A program made the translations under genes and the position numbers. From Dethiosulfatarculus sandiegensis (GTDB taxonomy: Bacteria; Desulfobacterota; Desulfarculia; Desulfarculales; Desulfarculaceae), in the NCBI RefSeq assembly GCF_000931935.2, contig NZ_AZAC01000003.1, positions 62,001-126,000 on the forward strand: DNA of 64,000 nt. The letters run 5' to 3'. This document shows, one piece after another, positions 1-9,035 of the stretch; within the stretch, counting starts at the first letter, position 1, and every line of letters starts with the position of its first letter. The notes under the pieces were generated by a model, which saw only the letters and a list, made by a program, of their open reading frames with translations, made no database searches and had not been told where the DNA came from.

Positions 1-2
1 TT

Positions 3-671
3 TACAGAAAACGCAGGCAATTCGAGGAGGCTGTCTCCGCCCTTAACCGGGAGATTTCAAGTTATCTGGACCGGGAAGAGGCCCTGGCTCAGGGTTTTTT
101 CCCTCATTATTTTGAGAAACACCAGACAGACGGGGTGGATTATGTGATCTATATAGGCGATTCCATGGCTGAGCACGGTGGTTACAGTGACTTTTTCGCC
201 CGTAACCTCAGGTTGTGGCAGCTTATGACCTCCTGCGGCATTGCCTGGCTCACCGAAAAATTGAAGCCCCGCCTTGATGTGGAGCTGGATACTTGTCACT
301 TGATTTTGGTCAACCATAATCCTCTTTCCGTGCGTTTCCGTTATGATGAGAAGCGTTTTGATGTGGATGGGGCTTATGATGTACGTCAGGAGATAATCAA
401 ATCCCGAATTGACAAGGCGGTTTTGAAAAGGACCGGTGAGAGGCTGACCCAGCCCGGACAGGTGGCTGTGGTCTACTCCACTCCTGCTGAAGGTCGTGAA
501 ATGAAACGTCACATAAGCTTTCTGCAGTCCAGGGGCGTCCTTTTGAATGACCAGGAAATATTGGATTTGGAGGAGCTGCCCGGTGTCAAAGGACTCAGGG
601 CCCTAAGGGTGGGGGTGGATCTGAGCTCAAACGTAGTGGAGCAAAGGCTGGACCGTTTGGCTACCGGTTAA
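3..671 (+). CDS. 3' end of an unrecognised soluble protein (truncated by the window edge)
   Basis: The reading frame is open from the left edge to the TAA at 669-671, so the visible 222 residues are only a C-terminal part; ATG codons inside it, such as the one at 135, are not convincing starts because good coding sequence continues upstream. I do not recognise a family. The visible part begins with a charged, helix-rich stretch, followed by a hydrophobic beta-like core (VDYVIYIGDSMAE) and a region with conserved-looking Trp and Cys residues. No membrane segment or cofactor motif is visible. It may be the tail of a larger regulatory or GAF/PAS-like protein, but that is a guess. The downstream gene is convergent. 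Confidence 0.75.
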   Translation, partial: YRKRRQFEEAVSALNREISSYLDREEALAQGFFPHYFEKHQTDGVDYVIYIGDSMAEHGGYSDFFARNLRLWQLMTSCGIAWLTEKLKPRLDVELDTCHLILVNHNPLSVRFRYDEKRFDVDGAYDVRQEIIKSRIDKAVLKRTGERLTQPGQVAVVYSTPAEGREMKRHISFLQSRGVLLNDQEILDLEELPGVKGLRALRVGVDLSSNVVEQRLDRLATG

Positions 672-827
672 AAAAAATTCGCATTCAAAAAAGTTGGTAT
701 ATGGTTCAGGGCCTCTCCATAGTGGACCCTTGTGGTGAAAAAATTATCAGCGTATGAAAATTCAGAAGCCTCCACTGGTTGCAAAACAGTGGGGGGTATT
801 TTGACTTCAAATAACAGAAAAAATGCT

Positions 828-3800
828 TCACAGCTTGGGCTTTATGCCGTTCACCACCATTTCCCGCAACTCGTGATAGGGCATGGGGCGGCCTAAAAGA
901 TAGCCTTGTATCTGTTCGCACCCTTTTTGCCTTAAGTATTTGGCCTGTTCCCTTGTCTCCACGCCTTCGGCTACGGAATGAATCCTTAGCGTCCGGCACA
1001 GGGAGATAATGGCATCCACAATGGCTGTGTCGTTGGGGTCTGTGGAAAGATCCCTGATAAAGGATTGATCTATTTTGAGGCAGTCTATGGGCAGGTTTTT
1101 CAGATAATAAAGCGATGAATAGCCCATGCCGAAGTCATCCACCGCAAAACCCACCCCCATGCGGCCCAGCGCCTCCATGACCCTTTGGGCTTTCTCGAGA
1201 TCCATCATCATGGTGGTTTCGGTGATTTCAAGCTCCAGCAGCCTTGGGTCAAGTCCGGTCTCCGTAAGGGTCTGGGCCACCATGTTCGCCAGGCCCTTTT
1301 GTTGAAACTGGCGGGAGGAGATGTTCACCGAAACCTTAAGCCCTTTTAATCCTTGGTCTTGCCAGGCAAGGGCCTGTGAAATGGCCTTTTTCAAGATCCA
1401 TTCCCCTAACGGCAGGATCAGGCCCGACTCCTCGGCTATGGGGATGAAATCCCCCGGCATGGTGAGGCGGTTTCCATCTCTTTGCCAGCGCACCAGGGCC
1501 TCGGAACTCACCACTTTGTTTAGGGCCAGATCCATCCTTGGCTGATAATACAAAATAAATTCATTGTTTTCCAGGCCTTGCCTGATCTGATATTCCATGG
1601 TCAGACGGTGCATGGCATCCTGGTTCATGGATGGAGTAAAGAGCTGGTAGTTGTTCTTGCCCCGGTCCTTGGCCCGGTACATGGCCATGTCTGCGTTTTT
1701 GGTCAGGGCGTCTGTGTCTTCACCGTCGTTGGGAAACAGTGTTATGCCTATGCTCGCGTTAACATGCAATAAATGGCCACTGATGGAAAAAGGCTCCGAT
1801 AAAGCGTCCATGATTTTGCGGGCTACTTTTACGGTGGAATCATGACCCAAAACCTCGTTCAAGATCATGGTGAACTCGTCGCCCCCTAGCCTGGAGACAG
1901 TGTCTTCTTCCCTGACGCAGCTTCTCAGCCTTTTTGCCACTTCCTGAAGGAGGATGTCTCCCTGGTCATGGCCCAGGCTGTCATTTACATGTTTAAAATT
2001 ATCCAGATCCAGAAAAAGCACCCCCACCTTTAAATTGTTGCGCCTGGCGTGGCGCAGGGCCTGGGTCAAGCGGTCCCGGAAAAGATAGCGGTTGGGCAGG
2101 CCGGTAAGGGCGTCATGGTAAGCTTGATGCTTGATTTTTTCCTCGGTTCTCTTAATATCCGAGATGTCGTGGAAAATAGCTATGTAATTGATAACCTTGC
2201 CTGCGGAGTTTTTGATCAGGTTTATAGTGAGCCATTCCGGGTAGGCTTCGCCGTTTTTACGGCGATTCAAGTACTCCCCGCTCCACTGGCCGGTTTTTAC
2301 CAATTGTTCCCAGACTGTTTCAAAAAAGTCGTGCTGGTGGGTTTCCGCCCGCAGTACATCCAGGTCCTCACCCAGAACCTCTTCCGGTTCAAAACCGGTT
2401 ATTTTGGTAAAGGCCGGGTTGACCATCTCCACCTTGCCGTCGGAATTGGCCACCACAATACCCTCTATACTGCTGTCAAAAACCTTTGTGCTCATCCTTT
2501 GTTGTTTTATAAAACGATGTATCTGGGTTGTGTCCCGAATATAGACATAAAGGGAGTCAGAGTCTGCCAAAGGAGATATATGCAGGTTATAGTCTTTATT
2601 GGCAACCCTTAAATCCGGTTCCTCGGAATCGTTTTTTTGGTCCGATTCCATAACAGCGTTTAACAAGGGGTAAGGTAGAGGGCCTCCTTCTTTGGCTCCG
2701 AGTTCAGCTAAAAATTTCCGGCCGGGTCGATTGGCGTATTGTAGTATGCCGTTATTGCTGATTCTTAAGATGGGGTTTGGATTTTCATCCGGGAATTTGG
2801 CCAGGAGCTCGGCTTTGGTCTCAGCATTTTTAAGGTCGGTGATATCGAACATCACTCCCAGGACATAATCGGGAACACCCAGCTCACTTTTCATGATTAC
2901 AGCCTCATCCCTCACCCATAGGATGCGGCCATCGGGATGCTGAATGCGGTATATAATGGAAAGCGGCGCCAAATTGGAAAAAGCGGCACGGGTTCTTTTC
3001 ATAACCTCATCCACATCGTCTTGGTGGATGAGTTTGGTCCACATCTCCAGATCTTTGTCAAATTCCTTATGGCTCAGGCCCACAAACCGGTGGATTTGCG
3101 GGCTTGTGTAGATTTTGGCTCCGGGCGCTCCCAGGTGGGAGGCATAGACCATGGCCGGAACGTGCTCCACAAAGGTCTGGTAACGTTTTTCCGATTCCTT
3201 GAGGGCCTTGGTTATGGCCTGGTGTTCGGCGATCCTTTTCTCAAGGCTCAGGTTGGTTTTTTCCAGTTCCCGGGTTCGGGTTCTGACCATCTGCTCCAAG
3301 TGCTGCTGGTGTTTTGAGAGTTCGGCTTCGTTTTTTTTACGCCTGGTTATGTCTCTTGCGATTATCGCAAAATAAGTGCCTTCTTCCGTATTGACCGCTG
3401 AGATGCGCAGCTGCACCGGGAAGGTGTCACCGTTTTTTTTGCGGTAAGTGGTTTCCAGGGTGTTTGAGCCGGATTCATGTTTCAGGACTCTTAGAAAGGC
3501 CTGACGCACCTCTTGGGAGGTGCGGCCGACAGTAACCTGGCCGGGGCGCATTGCCATCAGCTCTTCCCTGGAATAACCCAACATGCGGCAAGCTGTACGG
3601 TTCACGTCCAAAAGGGTCATGGACTTAAAATCGGCCAGCAAAATGGCGTCCGCGCTGAAATCCAGGATGTGCCGGAAGTTTTTCAGCTTCTGCACCAATC
3701 CCACGGATTCGGTGACATCCAACATTATATGCAGGGTGTTTTGATCAAATTCGTTTTCCGATTGATACGGTATGGCGCTTAAGAGTACGTGACGCGGCCC

Positions 3801-4163
3801 TTGATCTTTGCTTATAAGCTCAAGTCTCAGGTTATGGACCAGTTTTTGGCTCAATAAATTGGGATTTATTGCCTTTATCAGATTTTTTTTGGAATTTTCA
3901 GCGCAAAAATCATCCAGGGGGCGGCCCAGAACTTCGTGGGCCTTGTAGCCCATATTGGATAACCAGTATTGGTTAATATGGAAAATTTTGTTTTCCTGAT
4001 CAAGGCTGTGAATCATAACCGGGGCCAGATCATATACTTTCAGATATCGTTCAGCCTGTAAGTCCTTTTCCCGTAAATCATTTTTTAAAGATTCCAGTTC
4101 GGAACGGGCTTTGGTAAGCTCGGCGATCAGTTCCGTTTTTGATTTATGCTGGTCGTCTGTCAT
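828..4163 (-). CDS. Multi-PAS sensor with GGDEF and EAL domains (c-di-GMP turnover)
   Basis: This 1111-residue protein has no evident membrane segment. Domains in order: a short N-terminal coiled coil, PAS at roughly 40-155, PAS at 165-280 (ending YFAIIARDIT), a coiled coil at about 285-325, PAS_3-type at 330-445, a poorer PAS-like segment at 450-550, PAS/PAC at 565-690, GGDEF at 690-855 and EAL at 865-1110. The GGDEF motif is intact (RLGGDEF), as are EAL motifs (SEALVRW, DDFGMGYSSL, AEGVET, QGYLLGRP), so both cyclase and phosphodiesterase activities are possible. The ATG at 4163 has AAGG six bases upstream. It follows the receiver protein gene by 39 bases, so the two are probably cotranscribed. 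Confidence 0.95.
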   Translation of the reverse strand: MTDDQHKSKTELIAELTKARSELESLKNDLREKDLQAERYLKVYDLAPVMIHSLDQENKIFHINQYWLSNMGYKAHEVLGRPLDDFCAENSKKNLIKAINPNLLSQKLVHNLRLELISKDQGPRHVLLSAIPYQSENEFDQNTLHIMLDVTESVGLVQKLKNFRHILDFSADAILLADFKSMTLLDVNRTACRMLGYSREELMAMRPGQVTVGRTSQEVRQAFLRVLKHESGSNTLETTYRKKNGDTFPVQLRISAVNTEEGTYFAIIARDITRRKKNEAELSKHQQHLEQMVRTRTRELEKTNLSLEKRIAEHQAITKALKESEKRYQTFVEHVPAMVYASHLGAPGAKIYTSPQIHRFVGLSHKEFDKDLEMWTKLIHQDDVDEVMKRTRAAFSNLAPLSIIYRIQHPDGRILWVRDEAVIMKSELGVPDYVLGVMFDITDLKNAETKAELLAKFPDENPNPILRISNNGILQYANRPGRKFLAELGAKEGGPLPYPLLNAVMESDQKNDSEEPDLRVANKDYNLHISPLADSDSLYVYIRDTTQIHRFIKQQRMSTKVFDSSIEGIVVANSDGKVEMVNPAFTKITGFEPEEVLGEDLDVLRAETHQHDFFETVWEQLVKTGQWSGEYLNRRKNGEAYPEWLTINLIKNSAGKVINYIAIFHDISDIKRTEEKIKHQAYHDALTGLPNRYLFRDRLTQALRHARRNNLKVGVLFLDLDNFKHVNDSLGHDQGDILLQEVAKRLRSCVREEDTVSRLGGDEFTMILNEVLGHDSTVKVARKIMDALSEPFSISGHLLHVNASIGITLFPNDGEDTDALTKNADMAMYRAKDRGKNNYQLFTPSMNQDAMHRLTMEYQIRQGLENNEFILYYQPRMDLALNKVVSSEALVRWQRDGNRLTMPGDFIPIAEESGLILPLGEWILKKAISQALAWQDQGLKGLKVSVNISSRQFQQKGLANMVAQTLTETGLDPRLLELEITETTMMMDLEKAQRVMEALGRMGVGFAVDDFGMGYSSLYYLKNLPIDCLKIDQSFIRDLSTDPNDTAIVDAIISLCRTLRIHSVAEGVETREQAKYLRQKGCEQIQGYLLGRPMPYHELREMVVNGIKPKL

Positions 4164-4202
4164 GAATTGCCTTGGCTGTCAATCCGCACTTCGAGGCTGG
4201 AT

Positions 4203-4877
4203 TTAATTATCTTTAGATGACGCTTTGATATCCATGACCTTCAGTTCGCCTGTATAATCCATGGTTTCAAATCGTTCCAGGTTGGCAAGACGTTTGGTCA
4301 GGACGGCTATCCGTTTTGCCTGCTCCTCTATTACTTTGGCCAACTCTTTCACCCTGCTTAATTTGTCCATGTTGGAGATCAACTCGGCCGAGGCCATTAT
4401 GGCCATAAGGGGTTGATTCAGTTCGTGGCTTACGCCCCCCACCGCAGCCAGGGCGGTCTCCAGCTTTTGGCGTTGGGTCAATTCCTGGCACAACCTGCGC
4501 CTGCTGACGGCGGTTTCGATCCTCAATGAAAGAATGTCTATGTTAACCGGCCTGGTGATATAGTCTTGGGCCCCGGCCCTTAAGGCATCCACAGCTGTTT
4601 CCAGCGAGGCATAGGCTGTGATGATCAAAAAAGGAATTTCCGGGTAAAGGCTGCGGCAGCGTTGTAAAAGTTCCAGTCCGTCCATCTCCGGCATCACCAG
4701 ATCGCAGATGATCAGTTCCGGAGAAATATTTTCAAGGATCTTCAGGGCGTTGAAGCCGTTTTCCGCCACCAGGGGCTGATGCCCCATCTTAGTCAGATAA
4801 CTGGAAAGCTGGCTTCTGGCTGTTGCCGAGTCGTCAACCAAAAGAATGGTGATAGAGTTGTTTTGGGTGTCGAGCAT
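4203..4877 (-). CDS. Response regulator receiver fused to a HisKA-like phospho-acceptor domain, no kinase ATPase domain
   Basis: 224 residues. Residues 8-125 are a CheY-like receiver with the acidic pair VDD (15-16), the phospho-acceptor Asp59 in CDLVMPEMDG, Thr at ITAYA and the conserved Lys position replaced by Arg (TRPVN, about 108-112). Residues 135-205 resemble a histidine-kinase dimerisation/phosphotransfer helix pair with an H-box (GGVSHELNQPL, His151). The protein stops soon afterwards, with no N, G1 or G2 boxes, so it cannot autophosphorylate by itself. It could act as a phosphorelay or anti-kinase component. First gene of a probable two-gene unit with the PAS-GGDEF-EAL gene. Confidence 0.9.
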   Translation of the reverse strand: MLDTQNNSITILLVDDSATARSQLSSYLTKMGHQPLVAENGFNALKILENISPELIICDLVMPEMDGLELLQRCRSLYPEIPFLIITAYASLETAVDALRAGAQDYITRPVNIDILSLRIETAVSRRRLCQELTQRQKLETALAAVGGVSHELNQPLMAIMASAELISNMDKLSRVKELAKVIEEQAKRIAVLTKRLANLERFETMDYTGELKVMDIKASSKDN

Positions 4878-5470
4878 TTTCCGATATTTCGATCTGGTTT
4901 ATATAAATTGTTACCGACTTAATACCCCATTGAGGCAGGTTCGCAACAGCCGTAAGTTAGAAAAATATTATAATTCAAATTTATTACATTTTAGCATGAA
5001 AGCAAGTGGGGCCTATTTTAGGAGATAAATTTGTAAATCTCTAATAATTTTTACGGAATGATAAAGTGCTTTATCCTGTAACAGTGCTTTGAGGTAAGGG
5101 ATTTATATGGTTTTTCGCAGAAACAGCCTAAGCTTTTTTATGGGTGTTATTTATTAGAAGATTAACTGCTTTGGTGAAATGGCGCTTTGTTATAGACCAG
5201 TACGAAATATTTATAAGGCGCTTGTCAAGAATTATCAATTATTATAATTACTTGTCTAAGTAATATATTGAAAAGGGGCAGCCCCCCCACAGACTGTCGG
5301 CAGACAAACAGGCTAAAGGTGCGTCGAAAATAGATCACTTTGTTTGTCATAATATGGAAAGTGAAATGTCTGGCGGCTCGATTGATTGCAAAAAAAACCG
5401 GGTCTAACAGTAATGAACGCTTGTATGGCAGGCATACTTGAGAAAGGTTCGGATGAATTTGTGGTTTATC
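4878..5470. other. AT-rich intergenic region without a recognisable gene
   Basis: About 590 bases between the divergent start of the receiver gene and the end of the binding-protein gene. The region near 4878-5030 presumably holds the promoter of the receiver gene, but no clear -35/-10 pair stands out. A small GC-rich patch lies at 5275-5330. I find no tRNA, riboswitch or gene remnant. Confidence 0.6.
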
Positions 5471-5506
5471 TTTGCTCCCCGGCGGATTTGTCCGCAGGGG
5501 AGCAAA
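5471..5506 (-). terminator. Strong hairpin at the end of the TonB/binding-protein operon
   Basis: TTTGCTCCCC (5471-5480) pairs with GGGGAGCAAA (5497-5506), with a second inner pairing GCGGA/TCCGC. It starts seven bases beyond the stop of the binding-protein gene. No clear T-tract follows on the minus strand, so it may act as a terminator or as an mRNA 3'-stabilising hairpin. Confidence 0.7.
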
Positions 5507-5512
5507 ATTTAC

Positions 5513-6463
5513 TCACTTAAGCGCCCAGATCCATTTGGAGACAATAGCCGGTTTTTCGATAACACTGGAATCAATGTAGCCCGGCAGACTGTAGACGGGG
5601 ACCTTGCCCAGTTCGGGATCATTGGCCACCTGTCTGGTCAATGCCTTTTGCACCCCTGTCGCATCGCCGGTTATGACAATCACATCAGGCTTGTTTTTGG
5701 AAAGACCCTTTAGTTTACGCAGTCCTACATAGCCTTTTACGGCCTTGCGCCCCTTGACCAGGGCGCCGCCTACGTTTTGGCAACCCAAGGGGGTCAGAAT
5801 GAAACGGTCGGTGTAACCGCCGGGGACCTCCACCCTGATAAAGGATTTGCCGGTTGCCGCCTGATAGACGCCATTTAACACCACCACTTTTTTGCCTATT
5901 TTCAGGTTTTTCATTTTATTGTTCAGTTTGGTGAGGTTCTTCTCATAGGTCTCTTTCAATTTCGCGCCTTGCTCTTTTTTGCCCAGGGCAGCGGCGGTCT
6001 GCTGGATAGCGGAAGGAATTCCCTCTTTGAAGTCTATTGTTATTACCTTCACGCCCATTTTTTGAAAGACCTTTATGGCGTCCAGGGGGTTGGCCTTGGG
6101 TACGAGAATGCAGAAGGGGTCTGACTTTTCAACCAGGGCGAGTTTAATGTTTTTTTGCTTGATCAACTTTTTAAGCTTGGCGGTTTTTCCCTTGGAAACG
6201 CATCCGGGGCAACCCACGGGCTGGCCGATAACCTTGATTTTTTCGCACATGGGCCACATGGAGCAGCGGGCCGAGAGGCCCACCGGGATGACCCCCAGGT
6301 TGTAGGCGATATCAACCACCCGGTCGCCAATTATAATCAGGTTTTTTTTCTCTATTTTTTTATAGGTTGCAGCCTGGGCGGCGCTTGCCGACAGGCAAAA
6401 GCCCACGCAAAGCGCCAGGATGAAAAACGCGGTTCGAGTTGCTTTAGATAAAGACGGAATCAT
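5513..6463 (-). CDS. Periplasmic substrate-binding protein, TroA/BtuF-like fold, Cys-rich
   Basis: 316 residues with a signal peptide (basic N-terminus, hydrophobic 11-25, AQA cleavage near 31). The remainder looks like a two-lobed helical-backbone binding protein of the ABC iron-siderophore/cobalamin type (start IIIGDRVVDIAYNLGVIPVG, later PDVIVITGDATG). An unusual insert holds four cysteines in 22 residues: Cys67, Cys73, Cys85 and Cys88 (CSMWPMC and CPGC), with Met between them. Further cysteines lie near 118 and 228. This suggests a metal, haem or metal-complex ligand (inference). It is the last gene of a three-gene minus-strand operon headed by a TonB receptor; no ABC permease or ATPase is adjacent. 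Confidence 0.85.
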   Translation of the reverse strand: MIPSLSKATRTAFFILALCVGFCLSASAAQAATYKKIEKKNLIIIGDRVVDIAYNLGVIPVGLSARCSMWPMCEKIKVIGQPVGCPGCVSKGKTAKLKKLIKQKNIKLALVEKSDPFCILVPKANPLDAIKVFQKMGVKVITIDFKEGIPSAIQQTAAALGKKEQGAKLKETYEKNLTKLNNKMKNLKIGKKVVVLNGVYQAATGKSFIRVEVPGGYTDRFILTPLGCQNVGGALVKGRKAVKGYVGLRKLKGLSKNKPDVIVITGDATGVQKALTRQVANDPELGKVPVYSLPGYIDSSVIEKPAIVSKWIWALK

Positions 6464-6534
6464 TTTTAACTCCCTGTATTTTTCTTGATTTGATATGCAA
6501 AAACAATAAGTTGCTTTGAGCTAGGTTGCTTTGT

Positions 6535-7083
6535 TCAGTTTTCGCGAACCTTTTTTAAATCATTTTTTTTAAGCAGAGTGGCTGACAGGTTAAAGGTAAA
6601 GATCACAGCGGAAAAAAAGACGCAGAGACCACCAATGACCACCAGCAGCTTCACCTGGCTGGCTGCCGCCCTGAATTCCGGGCTGCCAATGGCGTGGCCT
6701 GTGGGCAGGGCCACCAAACCCACCAGATGAAAACCAAAGACCAGAATCAGCACTCCCGCCACATGCAGCCAGAGATTGGCTGTGCACAAAAAAGAGCGGT
6801 AGTGGTTGGTTCCCTTGATCTGTTCCGCTGTGAAATAGAACAAGCCCATCAAGGCCGAAGTCACCCACCCCAACAGGCTTACATGGGTGTGTATCTTGCC
6901 CACAAAGTAACCAAAGAACGGTTTCAGGTGCTGGGGTTCAAGACCCAATAGAAAGAGGTAAAAATCCTTGAGCATCCATTTGGTGGGGTGCATCAGTCCC
7001 TCTAAGCAACCCAGCAGCAAAAAGAGCAAGGAAACCAACATAAAACGAACGGCTGTTTTTTGACCCAAAGTGGGGGTGTTCAT
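6535..7083 (-). CDS. Four-helix membrane protein resembling the N-terminal part of haem-copper oxidase subunit I
   Basis: 182 residues from the ATG at 7083, chosen because AGGA lies seven bases upstream; a longer start at 7122 would overlap the TonB gene. Four or five hydrophobic helices are visible. The motif GKIHTHVSLLGW matches the haem-ligand helix of CcoN/NorB-like proteins (His followed by a small residue and a GW turn), and a later helix carries WLHVAGVLILVFGF with another His. Full oxidase subunits have 12 or more helices and the copper-site histidines, which are absent, so this is not a working oxidase. It may bind haem or pass electrons beside the TonB receptor and binding protein (inference). 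It begins 26 bases after the TonB stop. Confidence 0.75.
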   Translation of the reverse strand: MNTPTLGQKTAVRFMLVSLLFLLLGCLEGLMHPTKWMLKDFYLFLLGLEPQHLKPFFGYFVGKIHTHVSLLGWVTSALMGLFYFTAEQIKGTNHYRSFLCTANLWLHVAGVLILVFGFHLVGLVALPTGHAIGSPEFRAAASQVKLLVVIGGLCVFFSAVIFTFNLSATLLKKNDLKKVREN

Positions 7084-7109
7084 TTTTTGTCCTGTATGAA
7101 AAGCCGGGT

Positions 7110-9035
7110 TTAGTATTCCCACCTGACTCCCAGGTATACATAAGCCGGGGCGATATTGTATTCTTCCCGGTCAGTGTCGAAGATGTTTTTCATTCCCGCA
7201 TAGAGCATGAAGCTTTGGCACAGATCTTTGCCAACCCAGGCGTTGACTACTGAATAATCGTCAAGACTGTTTCCCAGACCGTCTTCCTGGCCTGAGTACC
7301 AGTTAAAGGACAACCTGGTCTTGAGCCCTAAGTCTTTCAGTTTCCAGGTGGCGTTCAAGTTGCCTTTAAAGCGGGGCTGGTTGGGCAGTTGCTCGCCCGT
7401 GTCCTTGTTCTCCGTATCCAGGCAGGTCATGCCCGCGCCAAAGGTAAAATTAAAGGGAAGGCGCAGGTTACCCAATAATTCCAGGCCACTGGTAGTTGCC
7501 TCGGCAATGTTCGAATATTGGTATCTTTTTACCTTGGATTTTCCCTTTGCCTTGGAAGCAAGGGGCATGGCTTCGATAAGGTCATCAATGTCATTTCTGA
7601 ACCAGGTCAGCTCCAGGTCCAGGCCCTCTGCCACATCCAGGTTTGATTGCAGCCCGATCTCATAGGAGTCAGTTGTTTCCGGTTCCAGGTCTTTGTTTGG
7701 CAGATAAATATCCTTGCCCCGCCTTTTATAAGCGGTGACATATAGTTCATATGAAGTCGGCGCCCTGAACCCGTGGCCATAAGATGCCTTGAGGCGCAGG
7801 TTGGGGTTGATGATAAAACTGGCCGCCATTTTGGGGCTCCATTCGGAGCCGAACTCACTATGGTCATCTAAACGAACTCCGGCCACCAGGTTCAGGCGGT
7901 CAAAGAAAAGCATGTCCAGTTGGCCGAAGCCCGCGTGGTTGTCTGTGTCATATTCCGTAGAAAGATTGTCCGAACCCCTGGTGTCCTGGCGGGATTCCGC
8001 CCCCAGGGTGAGGTTCAACATTTCATTCAACTTTGCGTTGAAACGGCCCTCATACTGGGTTCTCTTGTATTTTTCGTTAAGCAAAAGAAAGGGGCTTTTG
8101 ATCGCAGGATTAAGGTCCACATCTGTTTCATATTCCGAATGGTAAGCCTGCAGCATGAGGTTGGTGTTTTTGGTGAATTTGCCGTCATAACGCAGAAAAA
8201 CGTCACTGATCTTATCTGTTGCGTCCCTTTCGGCTAAAGTATTTTGGATATCTCTTTGACCTATGCGTTCAAAATTGTTGTAACTTCCTCCGAAACTGAC
8301 GGAATGGTTCTCGGAAAAATCTATTACGCCCTTGCCGGCCCCGTACTGTTGCTTGACTTCGTCTCCGTCGTCCGGAGGCTCGTTGTCATGTTCCCAGCCG
8401 TTTCGATTTTTAAAGCTGCCGCTGGCCAGAAAGCGGAACTTGCCGAGACCCGCACCGATCAGGCCCTGGGGCAGAAAGGTCTGGCCGCCGCTGCCAGTAT
8501 TGGTTCCCGCCTTGATATCCGCCTCAGCCTTGATCTTTTCCCTGGGCGCTTGCTTGGTGATGATGTTCACCACACCACCCAGTGCATCACTGCCGAAAAG
8601 GGCGGAAGAAGGGCCTCGCACCACCTCAATACGCTCGATCATGATAGTGGGGATCTGGTTTATGTCGGTCATCCCCCTGTAGCCGGGAGCCAGACGTCTT
8701 CCGTCCACCAGAACCAGGGTGTGTTGGGAGCCGGTTCCCCTTATGGAAGGCCTCATGGCTCTGCCGGATTCAGTATTCAGGACCAGGCCCACTGCCTCTT
8801 CCAAGGCCTGGGCCACGGTGTCGGCCCCCATTTCCTGGATTTGGGCTTGGCTGATTACCTCTATTGAGGCTGGAGCCTGGGAAAGTTTCTGCTCGTTCAA
8901 GGTGGCTGAGACCACCACCGGTTCAAGTTTTGTCCGACTGTTTGCTTGCTCGTTATTGGCCGCCAGACTGGGACTGGCAGCCAGGCATAAGGGAACAATC
9001 CAGACCCATGTGTATTTCTTCAATATTTGTCGCAT
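7110..9035 (-). CDS. TonB-dependent outer-membrane receptor (BtuB/CirA-like)
   Basis: 641 residues, a usual length for vitamin B12/iron-complex receptors. A signal peptide ends at SLAA near 25. A TonB-box-like stretch (LEPVVVSAT) lies at about 37-45. The plug domain spans about 55-165 with typical RPSIRG, LVLVDG, IERIEVVRGPSSALFGS and GGVVNIIT motifs. The rest is a 22-strand barrel ending in aromatic VRWEY, as outer-membrane proteins do. It is first in the operon with the haem-oxidase-like protein and the Cys-rich binding protein, which suggests uptake of a metal complex. The substrate cannot be named from sequence. No cobalamin riboswitch box is visible in the leader. Confidence 0.93.
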   Translation of the reverse strand: MRQILKKYTWVWIVPLCLAASPSLAANNEQANSRTKLEPVVVSATLNEQKLSQAPASIEVISQAQIQEMGADTVAQALEEAVGLVLNTESGRAMRPSIRGTGSQHTLVLVDGRRLAPGYRGMTDINQIPTIMIERIEVVRGPSSALFGSDALGGVVNIITKQAPREKIKAEADIKAGTNTGSGGQTFLPQGLIGAGLGKFRFLASGSFKNRNGWEHDNEPPDDGDEVKQQYGAGKGVIDFSENHSVSFGGSYNNFERIGQRDIQNTLAERDATDKISDVFLRYDGKFTKNTNLMLQAYHSEYETDVDLNPAIKSPFLLLNEKYKRTQYEGRFNAKLNEMLNLTLGAESRQDTRGSDNLSTEYDTDNHAGFGQLDMLFFDRLNLVAGVRLDDHSEFGSEWSPKMAASFIINPNLRLKASYGHGFRAPTSYELYVTAYKRRGKDIYLPNKDLEPETTDSYEIGLQSNLDVAEGLDLELTWFRNDIDDLIEAMPLASKAKGKSKVKRYQYSNIAEATTSGLELLGNLRLPFNFTFGAGMTCLDTENKDTGEQLPNQPRFKGNLNATWKLKDLGLKTRLSFNWYSGQEDGLGNSLDDYSVVNAWVGKDLCQSFMLYAGMKNIFDTDREEYNIAPAYVYLGVRWEY

